From: Fennellomyces sp. T-0311
Lineage: Eukaryota > Mucoromycota > Mucoromycetes > Mucorales > Lichtheimiaceae
Length of the DNA stretch: 64,000 nt
Assembly: GCA_025266875.1 (NCBI GenBank)
Contig: JALLLT010000002.1
Coordinates: 186,001-250,000, forward strand
Direction: 5' to 3'
Below the pieces are notes generated by a model, which had not been told where the DNA came from, did no database searches, and saw only the letters and a program-made list of their open reading frames with translations. Positions 1 to 10,814 of the stretch are shown one piece after another. Position 1 is the first letter of the stretch. The number at the start of each line of letters is the position of its first letter. Position numbers and translations under genes: made by a program.

Positions 1-317
1 GTCGACCGCAGCTGCCAACAGGTGGTCTCATCGAGTTCCTTGTTGTTGTTTTTTGGGAATGAGTAACATGGGGCTCACACACGAAATGAACAACTTTTAG
101 GGGCTCGGCTTCACCTGAACGATACAGTCTGCGTAAACGAGGAGCCACTCGTTCGTCTGAAGCGCTGGATGCGATGTCGTCAGCGCTGGGTGACGCTATG
201 ACTTATCAGGGACCATCCACCACTGGAAGGTAAAAACGCGCGTTTCTTTTTGGAAAGAGTGAAGAGTTTGGAAGCTTTCCCATCCACTCAGATTTCCCAA
301 TATCTGTCTTTTTGTTG
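1..317. other. 5' flank of the HECT ligase gene, no gene seen
   Basis: No convincing coding signal on either strand. The stretch directly precedes the UFD4-like gene and probably holds its promoter and 5' leader. No clear TATA box was found. Confidence 0.4.
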
Positions 318-321
318 ATGG

Positions 322-363
<42 letters not shown>

Positions 364-3300
364 TTCACAATCCTATGTCTAACTCGACGTGCTCTTGGTC
401 ATCTTTTTGCTCCATCCTTAGACGGTCTTTGAAACGCAAGCAACCCGAAGCCTCGTCTTCGTCATCCATTGCGGCGCCGGCGAGTGACAGTGCCGACGAA
501 GGGTCGTCTCGGGCCAAGAAACGAAACAAGCGCAGCAAGGGCAAGGGCAAGGCGCAGACAGATCGTACGCGATCCAAGTCGAGTGAGAGTGTGGATGACA
601 GTCGCAAGGGCAAAGCGAAGGCTGGGTAAGAGAGGGCCATCCATTCAAATTCCTGCATGATTGTTGTTAACATCCAATCGCCGCATGAATAGCACAACTC
701 CGCTTAATGAAAGTCCAATGTGTCCGGAAGAACCCGACATGGAGCGTGATATCAGTGATATGGCAGTCGCGCATCCTCACGAGAGTGACACGCCTGTCGC
801 CGATACCGATGAAGAATGGCCTCACCAATACCTTGATCCCATTTCCACCGCAGCGCCGACTCGTCACGCACCTGATTTCGATGATGGCATGCTACACATG
901 CAGTTTGATCTGTTCACCGGCGGCGGGGATGTGGCGAACCGACTGCGATCCATCCTGAACCATCTGACAAACAGCAGCGCAGGTACATCGCAAGTTTCGG
1001 CCTTGCAGGAGCTGTCGGAAATCCTCTCCATCAGCAACGAAGACACACTGATTGGCATATTCCCCTGCGATGGCTTTGTGCGCGAGTTGACGCGGATCCT
1101 CAGCGCATCGCCCGAAGCTTCGGTGCCCCAGGACATTGATGCGATGGATGAAGATGACATGATTGCATTTGCCTTGAGCAATCACACTACGGGCAATATC
1201 GAAACAATGACGTTGGCGTGCCAATGCCTATCCAACTTGATCCACGCTTTACCTTCTTCGGCATCCAATATTGTGGCACATGGTGCAATTGAGATCTTGT
1301 GCCAAAAGCTGGAGCCGAGTGACTATATTGACTTGCCTGAACAAGCATTATCCGTAAGTTTGCATCTGCCATCATGATGTTGTTTTTTTTAGCATGACGG
1401 GTTGACATTTGGTTAGGTTCTCGAGAAACTGGCAGTGCAGTTCCCACGTGCGATTGTCCAAGGTGGTGGGCTCAACGCTGCTCTCAAACACTTTCATTTT
1501 TTTACCATCCACCTGCAACGCAGCGCGCTCAAGACGGCCGCCAGCTGTTTCCGCAGCATCGATGTGACCAGCAGCACCTTTTCAAACGTGATCGAGGTGA
1601 TTCCAACGTTGATCGAAACGCTCTCGTATCCGGACAATACGGTGGTGGACGACACATGCTTGTGCTGGGCACGTTTGATTGACAGCTGCAAGGCCAGCAA
1701 GGAGCAATTGGAAGGGATTGTCAACTTGGATCTGTTGCGAAAGCTGGTCGGATTGATGCCTGTTCCCGGCAACGCAAATGCAGTTCGTCCTCCTGCATTT
1801 ACGCATCTGCTGCGCATCTTTCGAGCAATCTCCAAACACTCGCCGCATTTGAGCTATCAGTTGCTGGAGTTGGATATCGCTGCTTCGTTTTATCAGATCA
1901 TTACGGGTTCAACAGCCGTGCCGCAGGATCACGGAGTGATTTCGAGTGCACTGCCGTTGAACAAGTGGAAGGATTCAATGCCATCGATGATGAGCATTCT
2001 GGTGGATCTGCTACCCCCACTCCCAACAGGTAAGTTGGTGGTCGATTAGGCTATTGGGCAGTGTATACTTAATGGATGGGTCTAGACGATTTGCTCAGTC
2101 TAGACCGATTACTTGATTCTGAACCGGTTGCATCACGCACGCGATCTGCCAGAATATCCAGCAACGAAGGCACACCACCCCTTGTCAAACGACGATCGAG
2201 TCACAGCGAGAAAGCCGATACTCATGCGCAACTGTTCAGAAGCAACCCAAGCATTCTGAAGCGAGTTGGATACATTCTGGTGCCACTGTTGATCGAAATC
2301 TACACATCAATGGCAAACTTTACCTTGCGCGAACTGGTCACCCACGTTCTTGTCAAGGTTGCATACTTTTCCGAACCCGAAGGATTGCGCACCATCTCGC
2401 GTCACGTGTCGTTCTCAGCCTTCTTGGCCGACATCCTTGCCCAACGAGACTATGCTGCTTTGATCGTCGATGCGCTTTATCAGTCCGAACTATTGATCAC
2501 CAAAGTTCCCGAAATCTACTGCGAAGCATTCGAGATTGAAGGTGTGCTCCATGAAATTAACATTATCGCCAACATGCCAATGGAAGAAGATGGTGTTCTA
2601 CCAACCGACGAGACGTTTGCTACCATTCTCGCCAATCGATACACTCAGCGCAACAACGAAGTCGGCATTGGGCAGGGACATACGCGTCGTTACGTGATCT
2701 TGTTGGCGCAGAACTTTATCCGTCTCTACAACAGCCAAGCGTACCATCATCCCATGACAAAACAGCCCAGTCGACTGGAAAAACTGCAGTCCATTTCGAA
2801 CAATCTTATGCAATGCAAGGCCGAGAACTATGCTATTGCTCTTCAAGACTTTCTCGACTATTTGAGCGGCAACAGAATCGGAATCAGTGGATTTGAATTG
2901 TCGCATTCGGGTATCATTGATGCGCTCCTGCATTACCTCACGCACAAAAGCAAGGATGTGGCACTTCGTCGAGCCGCTTTCGAGAACACGGTGTTGCAGC
3001 ATCCATCGGTTCTTAAAACGTTGATTGATCGGTTGCAAGAATCGTTGAGTCGCTCGGAATCGTTCCAGATAGCCACACCGTTTGATGCGTTCAATGATGG
3101 ATCGGATAACCCAATGGCAATACTTAACAAGCGGATTCGTGTACGATTGATGGGTGAAGGCGCGAGAATCCCCTTTGAACATCGAAATCTGGTGGCATCT
3201 GTGCCTATTGCGGCCCGTTTGAAGAATCTGGAGGATTACTTGATTTCCAGAATGGGAACGTTGGGAACACCATTGTCATCGCAGGGGGATGATTTGGACG

Positions 3301-5530
3301 AGAATGATGAGAACGATATTGGATCTGAGGATGAGTCTATCTGTGATCCAGAAATGGTCAATCCGTTTGATGAGGAGCAGGGCTTTGACACTGACAATGA
3401 AGATGATATGATGGAACTGGAGAGGGTAAGTATACATCGATGTTCTGGATAAGCGAGTAGGTGCTCATACACAGGTGCTAGGACGTGGACGAGCATACCA
3501 TCACCGGTACTTCCTCGACCGAAACGCAAGACACTATCACTGAAACGCAGATACGCGAACGAACCGATCAAAACAAGAAACGAGGAAACTGGAAAATTCA
3601 ATTCTACGCCAAGAACAACCCTAAACCTGTATCGGCTGAATCGACGTTGTACGGCATCATCCACCAGAACGAAGAGCCCAACCGCTCAGCGTGGACACCC
3701 TACTACCGCCTGTCCTACAAACTCAGCTGGGTCCCCGAACAAGACGACGACGCGTCGACCGGGCACCGAAAAAGCATCCAGCAACCACCCGAACTTGACA
3801 ACAATCCAACGTGCCTGAAAGCGCTGGAGCTTTCGGCAGCACTGTACGACTTGGTGATGATGAACGCGTCGCCTACCAGCAACATCAACGCACAGAATTT
3901 TGTGAATCGCACACTGACGGGAAAACTACAGCGACAACTGGAAGAGCCTTTGATCGTGGCAAGCAACTGTCTGCCCGACTGGACGTTCTTTTTCATGCAA
4001 AAATACCCCTTCCTATTTCCCTTTGAAACGCGCTACCAGTTTCTGCAAAGTACGTCGTACGGATACAGTCAACTGATGGCTCGATGGCAAACGCTGCAGA
4101 TGCGCAACAACACCAATTTACCCAGCAGCCAGCGACCTTCTTCCGATGATCTGATGCGAGACCAACCTCTGTTTCATCGTGTTGCCCGATACAAGGCCAA
4201 AGTTCCTCGCACACAACTGTTAGTCTCAGCCACCAAACTCTTGGACCAGTGTGTTGGATCGCATGCCACGCTCGAAGTCCAGTACATGGGTGAAGAAGGA
4301 ACGGGTCTTGGTCCCACGTTGGAATTCTATACTGCCATTTCCAAGGAATTCTGCAAAACGTCGTTGCGTATGTGGCATGAGAGCGAATCCAATGACGACC
4401 AAGAGTATGTCAGCACCAAGCACGGCTTGTTTCCCAACGTCGATTATCATCAAGATACCCTGAAGCAATTCCAGACACTGGGCCACTTTGTTGCAAAGGC
4501 AATGGTGGATTTCAGAATGATCGATATGCCCTTCAGTCCGGCTTTCTTCAAGGTGCTCTTCTCGACCAAGGATGATCCGTGCATGCTGTTGAAGGAAGTG
4601 GATCCAGTCTTGAGCAAGTCGCTGGATGATTTGCGAGGCTATCTGACTCAAAAGAAGCAATTGGAATCGGACAAGTCTCTGGTAAGATGCAGAGAAACAT
4701 GGAAGAAAACGTGAGCTGACGATGACGGTTTAGACTGGACACAAGAAAGCAGTGGCAATGCGATCGATTGAAGTGAATGGAACTCGACTTGAGGACCTTT
4801 GTCTCGACTTTACACTCCCCGGCCGACCACATATTAAGCTCAAGGTTTGTTGATATGCCTATCTGTGTAACATGTCTATTCCTAAACGCGCATGATAATT
4901 TAGAAAAACGGCGAAAACATTCCAGTGACGATGCGGAACCTTCAGGAATACCTTGATCTCTTGGTCGACAAGATGGTTGGGACTGGGGTCAATGAGCAGA
5001 TGGCCATGTTCCGCCAAGGCTTCAACCGAGTATTCAACGTGGATCATCTCAAGGTACTGACCCCTCACGAACTTGTGGCGTTGTTTGGAAATTCTGTAGA
5101 GGATTGGTCGTATCAAAGTAAGTAGTGCGATATCAGTTCTGGAACATCAAGCTGATGCATGCACGTATATCTATATAAAATAGCCATCTCCAGTGCAATT
5201 CACGCAGATCATGGATTCACATTGGAAAGTGAAACGGTTCAAAACTTGCTTACGACACTTGCGGAAATGAAGGAGGAGGAACGGCGTGATTTCCTGCAGT
5301 TCACGACAGGCAGTCCCCGGTTACCGATAGGTGGATGGCACGCCATGCGCCCAGTATTCACAGTCGTCCGAAAACAGTGCGAGCCACCACTTGGCGCCGA
5401 CGATTACTTGCCTTCGGTAATGACTTGCGCGAATTATCTCAAACTTCCCGATTACTCCAGCAAGCATGTGCTACAGCAACGATTACTCAAATCTATGCGA
5501 GAAGGAAAAAACTGTTTCTTACTGTCATAG
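318..5530 (+). CDS. HECT-type E3 ubiquitin ligase, UFD4/TRIP12-like
   Basis: Eight exons: 318-625, 693-1353, 1417-2029, 2086-3425, 3482-4681, 4734-4844, 4904-5117, 5184-5530. All phases match, giving about 1597 residues (1578 if translation starts at the ATG at 375, which avoids a Leu-Ser microsatellite). The N-terminus is basic and Ser-rich. An armadillo-like region follows (roughly residues 150-500), then an acidic linker and a C-terminal HECT domain. The HECT end shows the GSPRLPIGG motif and the DDYLPSVMTC segment; the catalytic Cys codon is at 5426-5428. Family knowledge: UFD4/TRIP12 ligases add ubiquitin chains to ubiquitin-fusion and N-degron substrates for the proteasome. The last two and a half exons also exist as a decayed copy at 13.6-14.45 kb. 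Family assignment is firm; the exact start is uncertain. Confidence 0.93.
321..366. repeat. CT microsatellite at the UFD4-like start
   Basis: A nearly pure CT tract lies between the first possible ATG (318) and the second in-frame ATG (375). If translated it encodes alternating Leu-Ser. It is more likely 5' leader sequence, of the pyrimidine-rich kind common before fungal start codons. Confidence 0.8.
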
Positions 5531-7739
5531 ATTTGCCCCAAAAAACGTCATAAAGAAAAAGCAAAACTTTGTACATAGTCTCACATACATGCAAAGAGTA
5601 AGGGAAAAGGGGTCCGAGTCTATCGCAATACTGTAGATGCTCTGATGGTATTGCACATGAAATTCTATTTAATCGTTCCGGTTCAGTGGCAGCTGCAGTT
5701 AGTTGGTATTTCGGCGGGGACGATTGGTATTGGGTCACCTTGCGCACCTCGGGCAGCGGTACTGAGCGAGTAAGTAATATTGGGACGTTTTATTGTGGTG
5801 ACCCGCGCATCTAAATAGGTTCACCAGATAAAAAGCTCGTCGATCGTGTCCACAAAGTGCTTGAGCTCATGGAAACGTGTTGGGAGAAACAGATTTTTAT
5901 GTTACCTGCCGATATTGAATTCCAAATAATAGGTGTACCTAACAGTCCCTATAAATAAAATTTCTGTTGGCTATTTGTCTCATACCACTGTAGATTCAGT
6001 TTTACGCTAGCGATCATATCCATGACCATAAGAGTTTTTACGTATTACTCCAGATTTGCCACGTGTATGCTGCTCAAAATGACACAATTTGATCCGATAC
6101 TTTTTTTTAAAAAATATATCGTTGCCATAGTTTTACATGTCCTGACTCCTTGCCTTCCATTTGTTTGAGTGACATTCCTTTGACCGAAATTATCCATCAT
6201 GTCATGTCTATCTTGCTCCACTGCCATTATATAGATACACGTATAAATGAAGGCAGGGACATAAATGAGAATCAATGCGTCAAACGCACGTATTTCTTCA
6301 TCTCTAGTTCCAATCGACTCAAAACAAAATTCAGTAAGAATCGACGGTAGTACGTGCTCTCAGAAGAACCATCGCTGGTTGTTTCGGTAACGCATGCGAT
6401 ACTAACAAATAGGGTCATACATTGATTTGTTCGTGACCTATCACTTTCAATGCTTACATAAGTTCAAGCGCTAGTACGTAGACCTTTGTGTACATATGCG
6501 TTATGTTCTTTGTCTGCGATTCACCGGTTTTTTTCTTTATTCACAGTCAAGAGTCTCTCATTGCTGATGCTACTAGTGAAAAATAAAATATACTAACATG
6601 AGTGCGCGAATCAAAATACGCTACGCAAGTACTATGAATTATTACCATGAGTTAATCAAGTAATTGAAAAAGTCAACTGGCAACTATACCCAAATCATTC
6701 CAGCTTTGTGGCTGGCTACGTACAGTGAAAAAGGAACTGATGTTTGCGGAAGGGAGAGTTGATTACGGTATATTTTCGATACCGAGGTATGTTATAGCAG
6801 CTTTTATCTATTTGAGCATACATAGTTCATAGTATTATCTGATGAATGGCAATCGGTGGTACTGCGCGGCGAGTTGATATTGTTGCTGAATAGTAAGCAG
6901 TGGTCAGTGGTATTGAATGATGATTAGTAGTCAGCGATACAACATTTTCTCATTCCATTCCGGGTGCGAGATGAGAGTATTTTACTTGTGATGGTCAAAG
7001 TGATGTGTGTGTGACCGGCAGATATTCATATCTAACGAGTGCGGTTATTCGTACACGTTTGACAGCTATTCATAGTTAAGTGGCGGCGATAAGAAAAATC
7101 GCAAGTTGGAAATGACATCTTGTCTAAATCAGACGCGACACGGAGCATTGCAAGATGGATTTAGATGCAGAGCAGGAGATATAGCCCCAGCAAGCCTGTA
7201 TGTCTGTGAGGGCTCGCACAAACATTGGCTGGGTTGAAGCTCCTGGGGGCAGTAGAGATGCCGCGCCAATGATCTTAAGACTTAACGCGGAGAAGAAGAC
7301 CCTATAAGATCAAAGGAAACGGTGAGATCTGCCCAATGAATTCCATAGTTAACGCATATTAGTGTAACCGAAAATCTCTTCAGGATGTCTGTGATATTAT
7401 CTAAACTTTATCCTCATCATGAGAAGAACTAAAGGAAGCATTAATAAGCCCAAAAATTACAAAAAACCAAGCAACCATTCGCCGTTGTACTACTGGACAA
7501 TTACCATCAGCAGTGCCGGTTGAAGAAAGGAGAGAGTCAATCATTAGCAGCACTGAAGCTACTCTTCCTTGCAACAGCGAAAACTCCACCAGTAGAAGCA
7601 TATTCGATAAGATTAATGGCGTGGTATACACCAAAATCGCAAATAAAAGTTTCATTTTTGACGCATAACGCTATAGAGGAATTGTACTTCCGCCGATGCT
7701 TCACCCGAGAATGACCATATCACTTTGGAAGTTCTTATG
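5531..7739. other. 3' flank and gene-free stretch
   Basis: The first 200 bases are the UFD4-like 3' UTR, which is also present in the copy near 14.4 kb. The rest is AT-rich with only short open frames and no splice-linked coding pattern. I see no gene here. It is the left part of the island that ends at the UFD4 copy. Confidence 0.5.
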
Positions 7740-8162
7740 CGTGAGGTAGAAGGGGATACACGATCGAACGCGGATGAAACAACAACAGTTGATGATGATC
7801 CTATGTTTCGTGTTGACGAGCCAACTGGGTCTGATGAAGATTTGGTCGAGGCAGAAAGTGCGGTTCTAAAAAAAGTACTTTTCTGACTTACAAGAACGGT
7901 TCAAAGATGACACCAGCAAATACGGAATGCCGGGCGAATATTGCCGTGGATCCTTCTGGGTTGAACCGCCTGCACCTTTCTTTGCCCTTCGAAACCAGGA
8001 AGACATAGACCCTACTCTACTCTACTATCCTCGAGTTTTCCTATAGAATCCAAGGTTATTGTTAGACGAGGGGAAAAAGCTGCGTTGTCCTATCTGCAAT
8101 TCAGAAATGGGATTAAAGAGATACAACAAAAATCCCAATGCACGAAGAATTTAGACATTGAT
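7740..8162 (+). pseudogene. Broken zinc-ribbon ORF resembling fungal transposon protein DUF6729
   Basis: Two overlapping frames carry coding-like sequence. An acidic stretch (about 7740-7877) ends in a stop. From 7891 another frame reads into a block with FWVEPPAPFFAL, YYPRVFL, then a TAG stop at 8044-8046, NPRLLLDEGKKLRCPIC, and NARRI followed by TAG at 8152. The order Pro-Arg-Val-Phe-Leu, Asn-Pro-Arg-Leu, Cys-x-x-Cys and Asn-Pro-x-Ala-Arg-Arg matches my memory of DUF6729 proteins, which are repeated in fungal genomes and associated with mobile DNA. The first stop sits where that family usually has Trp. A splice-donor-like GTATGT follows at about 8163. With at least one frameshift and two stops, it is a relic. 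The family name is from recall and unchecked. Confidence 0.5.
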
Positions 8163-8689
8163 AGGTATGTCTGAATTTATTTCTCTAATCTACACTGTGG
8201 GAAAACCGATCTCGTTGAATCTGGTTTTTTATTAAGTGAATAACAAGGGCTAGATTGAACAAGTTTAGACTAGTTTCAATGAAGTTTAAACAGTTTTCAT
8301 GTATATTTAATGTGTGCTTTTCTAATATTATTATGATATCGTTTTGCATATCAAGTAGCATAATGCTGACTTTTATTAGAATATATTGCAACATTATATT
8401 AAAGGACTAATAGCTTAAGAGTGCCCATGTCAAGTGAAGTGAGACTTGCCTGCTGATCAGCGTATAAAGACAGAACTTGCAGACTCGAGGCTATATACAA
8501 GTCATCCTTACCGTAATAGTCTCACTCAATGCGCTTGCAAAACCAACTTGTCCATACCGATCATCTCTTCTGTGACCACGGCCATTGTTTCGCTTTCACT
8601 GACACTACTTGTGTAATTTGCCTATGTTCTCTTCAGTAACGTTGTGCCGTTTGCTCTCAAACCATACCCATTCCTGTTCCATTACCCTC

Positions 8690-9700
8690 AATGTACGTAT
8701 CATACACTACCTCCATAGCTGTCACATCACTTGTGTTGTCTGAATTAACATTTGTATCTTCATGGTCGTCATATTCAGATCGATATGCCCCAGCGTTGTT
8801 GCCACCCTTGTCTTCTACATAAGCATATCAATTCTATTTGACCATGGTTAGTTGTTCAAAAACCCATTGAAAATAATGCGATACTAAACACACCTACTTT
8901 CAGTCGTATGCGGAACTCTTCCCGGCCTGCTTGTAATAATATTGATACTTTAGCCAAGGGTACTGGAGGATAGTTCGCGTTGATAAGCTTACACGTGATA
9001 TCATCATGCAGTACTCGTTGGTGAACGCAGTCAATTGTACCTCGGTGATCTCTTTGTGATCTCTTTTTATTTAAAGATTCGCTGACAAACCAGCTGGATT
9101 TATTGATGGTCTCTGAAAAATTAATTAGCGGTGATTTGGGACGACTGAACACAAGATAAACAGGCGAAGCAAAGCTGCTACATACAAGAAGAGAGAGGAA
9201 AAAATACAACTTTGTCAGTACGATCTTTTTGCTTCTGATTGTTCTTTTTTTTGTTATGATGGAAGGAGGCGGATCAATGTGGCTGATGTTGAAAGAGGTT
9301 TTTTCGTTACCTCTAGTCGTACAAAACGGAATAAGTAGAAGAAATACAAATAAAATGCGCACGCCATACTTCCAGCAATAAGTTGTATCTGTGGTGACAA
9401 TAATAAAGGTCTTAGGTTCCAGGATGGCAGGTGAAGGTGAAGTGGGCAGCTGTATCTTGTCCAAGGTCGTCAAGAGCACAAAGTGGTGCGTCGAACCGGT
9501 CAGGTAAGATGTGATGCAACGATAAGCACGAGGTCTGTAGCGGTCCAACCCATTGATGCGAAAGTGGGCATAAAATAGGTGTAGATGATATGTCCAAAGA
9601 AAGGGTCAGGATGCCAGGAAGTAGAGCTCGAACAAGCACGGCCATACATGCGTCTCTGGTATCCGGTGCATGAAAGAGATGAAGAGTTGTGCGTCGACAA
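8690..9700 (-). pseudogene. Unrecognised degraded hydrophobic coding region
   Basis: On the minus strand an open frame of 230 codons (9548-8856) contains two hydrophobic stretches. Overlapping frames upstream (9700-9412) read as plausible hydrophobic protein but end in stops. Reading changes frame near 9500, suggesting an indel or an unmodelled intron. Further down, 8690-8800 reads as an acidic segment (AYRSEYDDHEDTNVNSD). I do not recognise the family. Its position between a transposon relic and the Fanzor suggests mobile-element cargo, but that is inference. Confidence 0.25.
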
Positions 9701-9789
9701 TTTCGTAGTTCATGGCGGGTACGTCAAATTAAAAACAAAAGCACCCGAAACAATCAACGAGAGGAGCCACTTCTTTGGCTGAAAGCTGG

Positions 9790-10640
9790 ATTCTTCAGCA
9801 GGTTGGATGACGTACGATACGTCGCCAGAGATTGATGTTCCGATTCATCAGTGCCAGTAAAGGCTGCAGGATCAGCTCGGAAAACTCAGAAGTAAAAAAC
9901 CCATGCATAAGTGAAGGTTCCGTTGGTTGATCCTCTTTTCTCAAAAAACCCAATGGCCAACATCCCACAGCCCATCTTTAATGGCTTTTCTGACCGAACT
10001 CGCAATGTTACTCGGAATTGCTCGTTGAAGGCACTGACACAACCGGAATACGGATTCATGCAGGTGGGTCGGTAAAGGCAATCGAAAGCTTACTCTGATA
10101 AAGCAAAATAGACAGAGATCAGGTTAATAGCGGAAGTCAACGCGACCAGGCGCCAAGATGCCTTTAACTTGGTCAATCTCCATATGCGGCGGTACCTCGA
10201 GGGTAATTTCGCGGTAATACCGCCTATCTTCAACCAAACGTGGTGGACATGGGTGTACAAACTTGTTGGATTGCACCCCCCAAGCAGAAAACATCCCGGC
10301 ATTCCTTGCTACGGTAAGTCCTGTTGATCACCTGAAATTATAGGGTGTTGTATCCAACATGAACATAATCACTGATCAGTATCTCGGAACGGTTATCTCT
10401 CACTTACCTTTTTGGTAAAACTCACTCATGCAGACATATCTTCCATATCCGGCATATTGTCATAGACGTTATCATGAACGCGTGTCAACAGCTATCACTT
10501 AGCTTATCGTTATCCGTTATGGACCGGCTCCATAACGATAGACATCACTCGTTTCTCAATAACACCCCAACATGACATACGTAATGGATATACAGGTATA
10601 ATCATGATATGACCTTGGATAACATCGGTAATAGGAAGTC
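9790..10640. other. Upstream flank of the Fanzor gene, no gene seen
   Basis: A 70-codon minus-strand open frame (10302-10090) is present but unsupported. The stretch from 10450 to 10640 is rich in short repeats of CATAACG/CGTTATG type around 10500-10550, which could fold locally. The left end of the Fanzor-bearing element may lie here, but no terminal repeat was identified. Confidence 0.3.
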
Positions 10641-10661
10641 CCATCCATGATAAGCATTTAA

Positions 10662-10669
10662 TATAAATA
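10662..10669 (+). promoter_or_regulatory. TATA box for the Fanzor gene
   Basis: A perfect TATAAATA lies 146 nt upstream of the proposed Fanzor ATG at 10815. The same motif precedes other genes in the window, so the Fanzor gene appears to carry its own polymerase II promoter. Confidence 0.55.
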
Positions 10670-10814
10670 GAGCGAACTCTTCATCAATAAACTACAGTTT
10701 TCTGAGTCTCGTTGACTTCTATTGTCCCTTTTCGATACTCGCTACTTCGCTCTTATCTCATAGGGGTACTGATCCTTTTAGTGATCTAGGATAATGATTT
10801 GATGGGAACATTCG

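Noticed and set aside
2598..3182. 194-codon open frame on the minus strand
   Set aside because: It lies wholly inside exon 4 of the UFD4-like gene on the other strand and has no recognisable features; a shadow frame.
7230..7320. Short rRNA-like string (AAGACCCTATAAGAT) suggesting a mitochondrial or ribosomal insert
   Set aside because: Neighbouring sequence does not continue any rRNA pattern I can recognise.
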